The notes under the pieces are model-generated. The model worked only from the letters and a program-made list of their open reading frames with translations. It was not told the origin of the DNA and ran no database searches. Shown here piece after piece: positions 46,073 through 56,635 of a stretch of 64,000 nt of DNA. Made by a program: the position numbers and the translations under genes. Numbering within the stretch: position 1 is the first letter of the stretch; each line of letters begins with the position of its first letter. Where the stretch lies: NCBI GenBank assembly GCA_963682025.1, contig OY821519.1, positions 9,102,668 to 9,166,667 of the forward strand. Reading direction: 5' to 3'. The stretch is from Cordilura impudica. Its lineage: Eukaryota; Arthropoda; Insecta; Diptera; Scathophagidae.

Positions 46073-46913
46073 AGCCCTAAACAGTGCGAGAAAAAACGAG
46101 AATGAGGCAGTATGATTTTTTCTATATGTGGAAGCGAGATCGATAGTAAAGCTTTTTTGTGTGACGTTGCCAACTTAGGTTGTAATCAGCTGCATTTATG
46201 AACATATGACAGGAGAATCAGCTGTGTATTTACTGTATTGTGACTTGACTTGGCGAAATGGTAAGTTGTTTTGCTGGTAGATTTGTAAAATTGTTTGCAT
46301 TTAAAATTTTTATTTCGATTATATTCATTTTGTAATATCTGTGGTCACAAGCGATAACCGCCTAAGTCGACTTAAGATTCAGTTATGTATGCTATCATAT
46401 TCTACTAAAAACGCTTTATATTTACGCGAAATCCCCATTTCTCTAACATTGTTTTGTAAAAAGTTATTAATGAAAACATACTGACCTAAGTCGCAATGAA
46501 TCCCCATTACATTTATATAAAAAGTCATTTTTCTCGAAAGCATGGTATTCGACGATTTGGGTTATCTTTGCTATCATGTTCTACTAAAAACGCTTTATAT
46601 TTACGTGGAATCCCCATTTCTCTAACACTGTTTATTAAAAAGTTATAGATGAAAACATTCTGGCCAAAGTCGTGATTTTTCTCAAAAGCATGATTTTCGA
46701 CATAGGCGGTTATTGCTTGTGACCACAGATATTTATTGTTTGTTATGTGAACAGCTTTGTATACAACTGACAATTGAATAATGTTTAACAGTAGGAAAAT
46801 CAGCTGCTCGAAAGCATTTTGATGATTTTGTAACAGCACAAAAGCACAAATTCTCGCATGCAAAAAGCTTATTTTTTACTTGCACTCGCAACTCGCCATT
46901 ATGTGTTTAGGGC
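46073..46913. mobile_element. Outer MITE, probably TTAA-inserted
   Basis: GCCCTAAACA at 46074-46083 faces TGTTTAGGGC at 46904-46913. TTAA lies just outside each end (46069-46072 and 46914-46917), with one extra A on the left. GCGAG-containing words follow both ends. TTAA targeting would suit piggyBac-type elements, but the repeats are short and no coding is present. The element hosts a second MITE. Without it the length would be about 440 bp. Confidence 0.55.
46334..46733. mobile_element. Inner 400-bp MITE with internal duplication
   Basis: The inverted ends AATATCTGTGGTCACAAGC (46334-46352) and GCTTGTGACCACAGATATT (46715-46733) are exact and continue with ATAACCGCCTA with two mismatches, about 37 bp in all. 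The interior holds two direct copies, about 178 bases apart, of a 110-bp unit (starting GCTATCAT(A/G)TTCTACTAAAA near 46389 and 46567). No target duplication is evident. No coding sequence is seen. Confidence 0.85.
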
Positions 46914-46917
46914 TTAA

Positions 46918-47529
46918 TTCATACATTTTCTCCCGAAAAGTTTTTAAAATGTGAATGGCATAACCTTTCTTTTGATATATGTTTTATGCTACTTAATCCT
47001 AACTCTAGTATTCTTTTCGAAAGCCATTCACAGAAGTTTGGTAACTTATTTTGTTTTTAATTCACATGCAATAAATTCCTCGTATTCTCAAAAATATCCC
47101 AAAATAAAATTTGAAACTTATTATAAACAAATGTTAAAAATGTATTTAAAACCCAAAACCAAGTGTAAAAAAACGGTATTAAAATTTTAGACGGAATGAG
47201 GACTATATTCTCAGCAAATGCGGGACGGTTATCCAGTTTATTTATTACTTTATATTGAAATGCGGAATTCTTTTTATTGAATGTTACAAACAATTACAAC
47301 AAATGAAGAACGCTTAGTTCCACAGCTAAGTGTAGGGCATACAAATGTCATTTTATTTCTAAAGTACGTGTTCAATTAAAGACAATCCGTCAAGCCATTC
47401 TGAACGTTAAATATGACAAAAAAAAAAACAGGATTTGGACAGTTTTGCAAATTCAGATTTGGAAATTTTGCAAATTTCATCTGTTTCCGTAACAAAATTT
47501 ACTTAAGACAGTGTTCAGGTTTATTAAGT
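46918..47529. other. Non-coding spacer
   Basis: No gene or repeat structure is recognised. ORFs of up to 79 codons on both strands lack motifs. Confidence 0.4.
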
Positions 47530-48180
47530 AGCTGTAGAACATTGAGGAGCGAAATCGAATAAATCTTATAAATCGGGAAGAAAGAAAGGTCAACATGATG
47601 TTTTTAAGGCCAAGCATACTGAAAAGAGATCCCTACACATCCGGTAAAAAGCTGCCCAGTTAGTGGTGTGCTCGAACTTTTGAAAACATACAACGTCCAA
47701 AATGTTCCAGATAGGAATTATGTAAAAAATGTAGTGGCCAAAAAAAGAGCACGGAAATTGAAATCATATTTCATAAAAAATACTTCTGCTGCATAATGGA
47801 TGACGAAACGCAAGTACTAGCAGATTTTTTGCTGCTTTCGTATTGCAATAACTCAAAAGCAGATGAATTCTCTAAAATAGATGACAAACAGTATGCAGTT
47901 GCGGCAATCGAAGCAACGGGTTTCTTACATATCGAAATTTGTATAAAGGAGTGTTTGCAATAAAAGACTTCTTTCACTCCTTTCTTTCATAAGCCAACAC
48001 AATATGTCCACATATTTTTGGCCTGATTTGGCATGCTGTCACTATGGTAAGAAAGCTCTTCAGTGGTACAAGAATAATAGAGTGGTTTTTATAACAAGGG
48101 AAACAAATCCTCTAAACTCTCCGGAGTTTAGGCCTCTTCGTAAAAGATAGTTGAAGAGCACAAAAAGTGTCCAAAAATGT
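47530..48180 (+). pseudogene. Tc1/mariner-superfamily transposase relic (NPPN-type)
   Basis: Across frames: RSLHIR and KAAQL near 47625-47665, a helix-turn-helix remnant; YNVQNVPDRNYVKNVVAKK near 47690-47745; CxMDDETQVLADFL near 47792-47830, the first catalytic D; ECLQ near 47950; FFWPDLACCHYGKKALQWY near 48010-48065, the second D; and NNRVVFITRETNPLNSPEFR near 48070-48140, close to the last acidic residue. This order matches an insect IS630/Tc1-mariner group with a PxxCPELRPIE ending. The glutamate position is lost to a frame change. Confidence 0.7.
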
Positions 48181-48904
48181 AGAAGATTTTAAAATTATAA
48201 AATTATTATACGACATAAATCGATATCTTCATCGAAATTTTTGCGGGTTCGATAATAATTTTAGAGGCATGGTTCATTGAGCAAAAATACTTGTTATGGC
48301 TCATAGTACCAGAATCGCGATGAGCCCATGGAGATTTTTTGGCCCCCTACAATTTAACCCACTCTAAAGATTATATATAAAATTTTATCAAAATATATTC
48401 ATATTTGCGACCTATAGTTTGATTACAATATTTACATGGGCACACAGACGGACATCGCTAAGTCGACTCAGAAAATGATCAATTATGCTTTTTTGGCACC
48501 GAATTGTTCTAAAGTTTACCAATTGTATTTTCGATCATATCAACTGAAATATTATAGCAGTCAACCATTTTCTATAGCGATAAAATATTTGCTGTTAGGA
48601 TAATAGAATTGTGATCATAAAACTGTACTCTTGGGTGTTGATAAATAGCAAAACCTCCAAAGGGTTTGGGTTCTCAGGCCAAACTTTTTTTACACCCTCA
48701 TTTATTTTTTCCTTTTTTTGATGTTTGTTTGCTTACTTTTCAACTATAACTCAAGAACCATTGATGATATCTCATTTCCTTCCCTGACTTGGAATTTTTC
48801 ACCACCCAGAAAATTAAACGGAAATGTTCCACAGTGTAAATAAAACGAAATACGGTTGGCAATAAATTCTGTAGGCACAATGATTCTATTTTCTCTGTGT
48901 ACAT
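48181..48904 (-). other. Spacer with reversed family B fragment
   Basis: Around 48290-48490, family-B 5-prime words appear on the minus strand: ATGGGCACACAGACGGACAT (48434-48453), AAGTCGACTCAGAAAATGAT and TTTGCGACCTATAGTTTGAT. The rest shows no coding homology. Confidence 0.5.
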
Positions 48905-49395
48905 TAGGCTTATCAATGTTAGGACGCGTAAAAAGAAATGGGCGGAATCAGACCAGTAGGCGTGGCACTCCCATAGAAAGTAAATATTGAATGTCATATA
49001 CATACATACCTCGAGTACTGTAATACTGAAAGCCTTGGGACTTTGTCTAAGTTCATGAATTACTAATGTGAATTGTCGGACAAAAAATGGGCGGGATTGA
49101 GCCAATGGGCGTGGCACCCCATACAAATAATGTCATATATCTATAGTACCGTAGTATCAAAAGGCTTGGGACTTTGTGTGAGTTCATGAGTAATTAATGT
49201 GAATAGTCACCTAAAAATGGGCGTGATCGAAGCTGTGGGCGTGACACCGCCCATACAAAGTAACTATTTACAATATCATATAACTGGAGTACTATAAAAG
49301 AGAAAGCCTTGACACTTTGTACGAGTCCATCAGATATTAATGTGAGTAGTCAGATAAAAAATGGGCGGTCTAGGATTGGTGGGCATGGCACCTCC
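48905..49395. repeat. Tandem repeat of about 130-150 bp with GGGCGTGGC words
   Basis: Four diverged units start near 48936, 49086, 49214 and 49360, each with AAAATGGGCGG or AAAATGGGCGT, then (G/C)GTGGGCGTGGCAC-like and CCCATA words. The first three also contain GTA-CTGTAATA-like and GCCTTGGGACTTTGT segments. Spacing is 150, 128 and 146 bases. Such repeats are common inside DINE/Helentron-type elements of flies. Confidence 0.85.
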
Positions 49396-49439
49396 TCCAA
49401 AAAAAAAATATGAAAAATTTGACAAGTACATCTATTACC

Positions 49440-51030
49440 AATGTGAGAAGTCGTGGAAAATATGTACGGAATCGCCAAAATAAAAAAAAAAAAACAAAAA
49501 TCAAAATCAAAAATTTCGTCAAAACTGAAAATCGCGAATAACAGAAATCGTCAAAACCAAAAATCCCAAATGAAAAACAACACCAAAACCAAAAATCGCC
49601 TAAATCAAAAATTGTCAAAACCAAAAATCACGAATAACAAAAATCGCAAAAATCAAAAATCACAAAAAAACAAAATCGTCAAACTCAAAATTTACTAAAA
49701 TCAAAAATCGCCAAAATTAAAAATCGCAAAAAACAAAAATAGCAAATATCTAAAATCACAAAAACCAAAAATCAAAAAATTAAAAGTCGCCAAAATCAAA
49801 AATCTCAAAAGAAAAAAAATCGCCAAAACCAAAAATTGCCTAAATCAAAAATTGTGAAAACGAAAAAAGGCGAACAACAAAAATCGCCAACATAAAAAAT
49901 TGCAAAAACCAAAAATCGCAAAAGAAAAAATCGCCAAAACCAAAATCGCAAAAAACAAAAATCGCAATTAACTAAAATCACAAAAACTAAAAATCGAAAA
50001 ATTAAAAGTCCCAAAATCAAAAATCGCAAAAGAAAAAAATCGCCAAAACCAAAAATTGCCTAATTCAAAAATTGTGAAAACGAAAAATGTCGAATAGCAA
50101 AAATCGCCAAAATAAAAAATTGCAAAAACTAAAAATTGCCAAAAACAAAAATCGCAAAAAAAATCGCCAAAACCAAAAATCGCCTAAATCAAAAATGTTC
50201 AAACCATAAATCGCGAATAACAAAAATCGCCAAAATCAAAACTCACAAAAAAATAAACAAAAATCGCCAAAACAAAATTTACTAAAATTTAAAATCGCCA
50301 AAATTAAAAATCGCAAAAAACAAAAATCGCCAAAATCAAAATCGCAAAAAAAAACAAAAATCGCAAATATCTAAAATCACAAAAACCAAAAATCGAAAAA
50401 TTAAAAGTCGTCAAAATCAAAAATCGCATAAGAAAAAAATCGCCAATACCAGAAATTGCCTAAATCAAAAATTGTGAAAACGAAAAATGGCGAATAACAA
50501 AAATCGCCAAAATAAAAAATTGCAAAAACCAAAAATCACCAAAATCAAAAATCGCAAAAGAAAAAATCGGCAAAACCGAAAATCGCCTAAACCAAAAATG
50601 TTCAAACCATAAATCGCGAATAACAAAAGTCGCCAAAATCAAAACTCACAAAAAAACAAAAATGGCCAAAATCAAAATTTACTAAAATCAAAAATCGCCA
50701 AAAATTAAAAATCGGAAAAAACAAAAATCGCCAAAATTAAAATCGCAAATATCTAAAATCACAAAAACCAAAAATTGAAAAAGAAAAAATCGCCAAAACC
50801 AAAAATCGCCTAAATCAAAAATTGTTCAAACTAAAAATCGCGAATAACAAAAATCGCCAAAATCAAAACTCGCAAAAAAACAAAAATCAAAATTTGCTGA
50901 AATCAAAAATCGCCAAAATTAAAACTCGCAAAAAACAAAAATCGTCAAAATAAAAATCGCCAATATCTAATATCGCAAAAACCAAAAATAGACAAAATCA
51001 AAAATCGGCAAAAATAAATAAAATAATTTT
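49440..51030. repeat. 1.6-kb irregular minisatellite with AAAATCGCC units
   Basis: AAAATCGCCAAAA, AAAATCGCAAAAA, AAATTGCCTAAATC and CGAATAACAAAAATCGCC words alternate. A higher-order unit of about 300-400 bases is suggested, because the TCGCGAATAACAAAAATCGC block recurs near 49628, 50095, 50210, 50490, 50615 and 50840. Minus-strand ORFs in it (rich in F, W, R) are artefacts of the repeat. Confidence 0.88.
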
Positions 51031-51039
51031 CTACAAATT

Positions 51040-51184
51040 GTGTTTCCAGTTTTTTATTTCGTTACGGTGGGTGTAGCGAAGAGAATCGTGTCACAGATAG
51101 TAATATATGTAAACGTAAACGTATAACTCAAGTGGAGGGTATGAAAGATATAGTATAGCCCAATTTAACACTCTTAATTGTTTT
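51040..51184 (+). repeat. Degraded family A 3-prime end
   Basis: TGGAGGGTATGAAAGATATA (51133-51152), a worn hairpin region, and AATTTAACACTCTTAATTG (51162-51180) match the 3-prime terminus of A3 (26950-26997). Its position just after the minisatellite suggests that both belong to one element, with the tandem repeats as its interior. That link is inferred. Confidence 0.6.
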
Positions 51185-52359
51185 GTTTTTAAAATCCTTT
51201 TCTAGATCTATGATTAGGTTTCTGAGGATCTTCCAAGTAGTATATCTAGGTATTCAAACCCGTATTACTAGCTATACAAATCTTCAAACACTTTTTGAAA
51301 TTTCTAAAAAATATCAAAAAAAAAAAAAAAAATGCCAAACAAAGTATAAAGATAAAAATGTTTCTTATAGTACTTTTTAAAATTCTCAGGCAATTGCCTA
51401 ACCTCCAACGAATAATGGTTGTTTCTCCTCAAGATGTGTGAAGGGAAGGAAACTGCCATCAACTATTAAAACCGTACTCGTATGCAATGATCTTTCATTT
51501 GTATTGGCCAATCTTGAATATCATTACGTTAAAATGATTTAAATCAAAATTTCTGATGCAATATACAGAAGCTGTATTGTATTGTTCTGGTCCATTCCAG
51601 GTATTACTCGTACTTGTATGAAGTTAGTGTGTGATGTGTGTGTATAAACATTAAACGTTCATTGTAATCGGGCATGTTAAACATTTAGATTATCGCTATT
51701 GAAAATGTCTGCTATACATACGCAACTATAAACCGTTGTTGTTGCCCTTCTACGAAAATGAAATAAGAATGAACGAAAAAAAACGTAGTTTCTTTACACA
51801 TCCATCAATTTCTCTGCTGACAATCATCCATCTCCATTCGAAAAACATTGCATCGATATTTTGAGCCACCAAAAAGGATTGATCAAATCGTATACAATCT
51901 CAAACAGTAGTACTGAAACTGTTGTTATTTTCTGTCTGTTCAAAGATGTCTTATCATCGACTGAAGAGGAGAGACCTCCAACGAAAACCCAAGCAAAAAA
52001 AAAAAAAAAAAAAATTTAAAACAAAACGCATCAACATTTTACAGCTTCAGTACAGATATTGTATTGATCTTAAAAAAATAAGACCGGAATTGATGGCATA
52101 ATGAATTCTACTGCTTTGTTTTAAAGATAAAAAAGAGCACTTCGACTCACACTTACCCCATATTTAGCGACATAAAATGTAAGAGAATACCTTCAATTAA
52201 CCGAATTCTAAATATGCCTCATTTGCGTCAATAGATAAAGTACTTTGTTTTTTTAAACCTTAGATGGCCAGTAGCAAAAATCTTAACATACATAAATTGT
52301 AATAAGTACTAAGTTAACCATTGAACCTAGAGTTTCTATTTTTTTTATTCAATTGAAAT
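51185..52359. other. Non-coding DNA
   Basis: No coding homology. A-runs near 51318-51333 and 51995-52013. Possibly host sequence. Confidence 0.4.
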
Positions 52360-52361
52360 TA

Positions 52362-53544
52362 GGAGGGCGGTCTCAGAACAATCAGTCCTGACAAAGAATA
52401 AATATTTGGGAATAATTTATTTATTTGCTCAACACTTTTGCCAGCGATATTCAATAGCTTCGATATCCTCCTTATAATAATAACTTAGCTAGCTCCTTAA
52501 AGTAACCATCAACCGTGGACTCCATCTATTCATGTATGTTGTCAATCTTACCACCGAGCCATTTTTTTAAGTTTGCAAATAGAAAACAATCCGAGGTAGC
52601 TAAATCTGACGAATAAGATGAGTGATGAAAGAATTCGAACTTTAAATCATGACTGTCGGAATAGTGGAAGTGTGAACTGGTTCATTGTCTTGATGAAACG
52701 ACGCTTTCTTTTTTTTCAAATGCGGCCTTTCCCCTAATGTCATCACTTAAATGCTGCATAATACTTGCCGTTGATTGTTTTTCCTTGTTGAAGATAATCA
52801 ATACAAATTATCCTACGCGCAACCCAAAATATAGATACCATAACCTTGCTTGCAGATGGAAGTGTCTTTGTTTTCTTTAGACACGATTATCTCATTTCAG
52901 TGCACTGTTTTCACTGTTCCTTTCTTGCAGGTGTGAAGTGGTGCATCCATGTCTCATCCATGGTTACGAATCGAAACATCTTCACGACGCCATTTTGTTC
53001 TATTATGAGCAAACGCGGCAGCCATTCTACGGACAACTTTCTCATCTCCAAATTTTCGGTAAATATGCGATGTATAGCACCTTTTGAAATATTAGCAAAT
53101 GCGCTTTCAGCCGATGATCATCCAATACTATTTTGTGGATTTTCTTAAACGATTCTACCGTGGCCACCTCAATTGGTCGACCACTACGGTGTTCGTCTTG
53201 GCAGTTCGTATGGCCTCCTTTAAACTCTGTCACCCAATATTTTATGGTCGCAACCAAAGGAGGAGACTCCCCCAGAGTAGAATTTAGCTCGGCTTTAATA
53301 TTGGTTGGACTGAGACCTTTCAAACTAAAGTATTTAATTACAAAACGGTGACCAATTTTTTCCGTGTTTACCAATTCACTGACTTTGTTTACTTTTCATG
53401 GCTCCAAAAAAAATTCTAAACAACGTGGCATCTTGGAACTAAAATCTTATGTCTTATAAGGTTGCCACTTTTCTCCAAAATAATTTTTATCAAACTACTG
53501 CCGCCATCTATACGTCAGGTCGGGTTCTTTTGGGAAAGCTTTCG
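52362..53544 (-). mobile_element. Mariner transposon, nearly full length, inactive
   Basis: TA adjoins the left end (52360-52361) and probably the right (53545-53546). The ends are imperfect inverted repeats around CAGAACAATCAGTCCTGAC and, inverted, CCAAAAGAACCCGACCTGAC. At 1183 bp it is slightly short of the usual 1.3 kb. The transposase is on the minus strand. It belongs to the same family as the copies at 27010 and 36650. Confidence 0.75.
52440..53374 (-). pseudogene. Mariner transposase, broken
   Basis: The N-terminal frame (53374-53042) starts MVNTEKIGHRFVIKYFSLKG and contains YWVTEFKGGHTNCQDEHRSG then RPIEVATVES. This is the mariner HTH domain with its conserved RSGRP. It then breaks. 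Downstream pieces near 52960-52620 read W(M)HHFTP-like and DQ(C/D)NEPVHT-like sequence in shifted frames. SDLATSDCFLFANLKKWLGG near 52615-52540 carries the third catalytic position (SD). ESTVDGYFKELAKLLL closes the C-terminus. At least three frame changes occur. Confidence 0.72.
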
Positions 53545-53559
53545 TATATTAGTTCTTGC

Positions 53560-54265
53560 AAGAAGATAAATTCTAATCACTACTTATGAACTTATGGAAA
53601 TTTTCCGGAAACACTTCCATTAAATATTTTATAGTGGTTTCTGTCACTTTTTTGGAATAGGAAGTCCAGCTCAGGTTAAGTTCTCTCAATTTTTGGGGCA
53701 CCTCTTCCTTTTAACAAGATCCCGATGTATCTCCACTGGCCTAAGCTGTGAACAGTTTGGAGGATTTGCCTTCTTAGGTACAAAAACCAAGTTAATGTTC
53801 TTGTCTATCACTCAAGAGCTTTCTTACCGAAAATATGTGGACACATTATGTTGTCTTATGAAAGGTATTTATAGAATCCGTTGTTATAATTGACATGCTT
53901 CTTTTTCCGCAACTGCATATATTGCTTGTCGTACCAGGCATTTGTTTTTTTTTTTTTTTTTGAAATTTGGATCATAAACCTATCTCCAACATTATTCGTG
54001 CATTGTCAACATAATAGTTATGACCCGAGGGCTGCGAAAAATCTCTCATTATGCACCAGAAGAATTTTTTATGAAAGATGATTTCAATTTCCGTTCTGTG
54101 GTTTTAGTCGCTAGACCTTTCTTTCTTCCCGAACGATGTTTCCTATCAATTTCTATCAAATTCTCCTGATATTTTCTATTCATATTGGAAATAGTTTGAG
54201 GTAGATCTTTGATTCCTTGGCCAACGTTTTGTAGGATCTAGTTGAATTTTATGGAAAGTATGTTA
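53560..54265 (-). pseudogene. Second NPPN-type Tc1/mariner-superfamily relic
   Basis: On the minus strand, KKGLATKTTERKLKSSFIKN lies near 54128-54070. MCPHIFGKKALE near 53850 and NLVFVPKKANPPNCSQLRPV near 53795-53735 follow the same order as the relic at 47530-48180. The C-terminal part is better preserved here and the middle is largely deleted. The NPPNCxxLRPVE segment includes a possible final catalytic glutamate. Confidence 0.65.
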
Positions 54266-55429
54266 CAATTCGCATTTTCAGTGAAATATGCGAAAAACAT
54301 GGATGTAATTTAAATTGAGTTTCTTCGATTCGAAAATAATATTTGAAATTCTCACTTAGAGGCACTAGTTTTGTCGATTTTTAAGGGTCTGTCTTACAAA
54401 TCTGCTTCCTCACAGGGAAGAAGTGAGAGCTCGTATCAAATGTATACTTTTAATGGTAGCAGTAAAGGGTTAAAACTTTGTTTCAAATCAACAACGTAAA
54501 ACGTAATAAAATCATATAAGAAGATCTTTAGGTTTTGTGTGCGAGTACATATATAAATATTTTAGTATTCCTCGTAATTTATGACAATTTATGCAGCGTT
54601 AATGTTCTGTTATTCCTTTTTGAATACTTACATCCCATCAATATACTGTTGCCGCTGATGATGATACTTCTGCTCTTGATAATTGTATGTAGTAAACACC
54701 AATAATTGTTGCTAGCTGTTGTTTTCGTTGTCATTGTTGCTGTTTTTTATTTTTCTTTTTTGATTAAAACGGCGATTCGGCTTGTGTCAAGAGCAGCTAT
54801 AAGTTTCACAACATTTTATGTATGAAATCACTGGGGAAAAACATTAAATATTGACGTTAATCGATTTGGATGGAGTTGTGATGATATCAACAAATAGAAT
54901 AGACAATCGATTTTTTTAAATTTCATTTGGTTTTTTCGGTGACCGTCCATTTACTTCAAGTTTGTATTGATTATAGGAGTACGAATGAATTTCGAGTTTG
55001 ATTGTTATATATTCGGTTGTGATGAATTTAGAAATATTCTTTACTACTACTTATTTACTGAATTTAGAAATTCTTTCCTACTTTACTTAAGGAAAAAGTT
55101 ATTTGCCAATGTTTATTTTAAATAATAATATTTTAATCGTGCCTCAAAGTGTTTACATAAAACTAATATATAAACAATACCAGCATATTAGAACCATTCT
55201 AAAGAATGAAATATAAGTTTTTCTTGCAAACTGGATGTGCAGTAAAGTTGGCTCATCAGCAATGAATTTAACCTGGGTTTGCCAGAAAATGTCTTTTTGG
55301 ATGCTGTAATCAAAACTAAAACGGTTATGATATGGTACGTTCCACAATTATAAGGTCATTCAATTTTTTGCTATATCTCCAACACAACGAACTGTAATGT
55401 AGTAATATTTTATAGACAAATGGTATATG
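54266..55429. other. Non-coding DNA
   Basis: No coding homology or element ends recognised. ATGATG/CTG-rich microsatellite-like words lie near 54655-54750. Confidence 0.4.
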
Positions 55430-56165
55430 TATATTTTTTACTAACGATAGATTTACGAGTTTTCGTAGTAATACGTTGTGCGAAGAAAAACATGGGCTCT
55501 AGGGATGAGTTCACTTATCTCAGCAGAACACTTCCCATTGTAATATTTATAATACAACATTCCATTGATATTCCAATGTGTCAATAGAGTTGGTTAATCT
55601 ACTGTCATTGATAAGTACCAACACCCTTCTTTGCACACGGTCCAGAAGCTTAAATATAGACTGTGGGGCCCCTGCCCACTTATAAGAGTTGTGTAAATAA
55701 GAAGGCGATACGATAAGGCGAAGTAATTCTTATACCGATTTAGGAAACCCTTGAAAGCTTCTTTCTAATGGATATAACATTGAATTCTCATGCCCAGAAC
55801 ATTAAAACCGTCTCATTACTCAATATCTACACCACTTACGGATACCGAAATTGATGACTTCATGACCCTTCTATGGGCTAATAAACAACATTGGGTCCTA
55901 AATCACATTAAAAGTAATCATATTCACTCGATTCCACTGAGAGATTGTCAATAGGTCTTGATTTAGTTTGCCTCATGCCCCCAATCACTCTAAGGCTTGT
56001 CCTTTGATGGAACGGATATGAATGACAAATATTGCTGTTGCCTGTTGAAGAGTAGATGGGTTGGAAGTTTGACAAAGAAAGTCATTAAGAAAAAATAAGA
56101 AAAACTAAAGGATAAAAAACAGAGTCTTGCTATACCCCTGCGTATAACTGAAAATCTTTGGATGA
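55430..56165 (-). pseudogene. Non-LTR retrotransposon relic, C-terminal half
   Basis: On the minus strand the C-terminal segment reads WAGAPQSIFKLLDRVQRRVL and LINDSRLTNSIDTLEYQWNV (55680-55570), then AEISELIPRAHVFLRTTYYY (55510-55445). The upstream part (56150-55780) is a worn copy of RT motif B and beyond, parallel to 63974-63545. The LLDRVQRRxLxLIxDSRxxNSIDxLEHRxNV pattern is shared with two copies near 63 kb. It is inactive. Confidence 0.72.
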
Positions 56166-56530
56166 GATCCCGTTCTCTAAAAATAGCCTGTGCTCTTCAT
56201 CCAACAAGATGTTATTTCAAGCTCCCAGCAATCTTCAGCTGAAAAGGTTCACCACACCACTATACTTCCACCACCAAATTACGTTTCGTAAAACGCAATG
56301 GTTTCTTTCATACATCATGTCCACTTACTTCTCACAATTGATGTATATACTTTTAATGACAAAATTAATACTGGCTTCTTTGTGGTGCTCTGTCATTTTA
56401 GGAATTTGTTTCTGCTTCTCAAATTTTTTGTATTTTTTCCTTTTTGAAGTTCTCCAGATGGTTGTCTTTGACACATTTGCGTTCACCAACGTCCTCAAGC
56501 TGATTAGTAACATGGCTTCGCATGAAATAC
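56166..56530 (-). pseudogene. Tc1-like transposase N-terminal relic
   Basis: The minus-strand frame 56513-56325 reads LVNANVSKTTIWRTSKRKKY and KKFEKQKQIPKMTEHHKEAS, the helix-turn-helix and linker of Tc1-like transposases (VSKTTVWR then LTxxHKxARLxF). Downstream fragments such as MYERNHCVLRNVIWWWK near 56310-56270 are compatible with the region after the first aspartate. The plus-strand 158-codon ORF over the same bases is an antisense artefact. Confidence 0.65.
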
Positions 56531-56635
56531 GAGTCTCAGTATGGAGGTTAAGCCTTCATTTGGTTCCAGGACGCTTGTTGGTACCACATATTTTTGGATT
56601 TTTTCAAAAATTTTGTATAACTCAAACACTATGAT

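Noticed and set aside
46258..46272. ATG followed at once by GTAAGT, resembling a first coding exon and donor
   Set aside because: It lies inside a MITE-like element with no upstream frame or acceptor partner that I can identify.
49440..51030. Possible CRISPR-like array of AAAATCGCC repeats
   Set aside because: Units are irregular and overlapping, there are no constant-length unique spacers, and the setting is eukaryotic.
56158..56634. 158-codon plus-strand ORF, rich in hydrophobic residues, looking like a small membrane protein
   Set aside because: The opposite strand over the same bases encodes a recognisable Tc1-like HTH and linker (VSKTTIWR, MTEHHKEA). The plus-strand frame is an antisense artefact.
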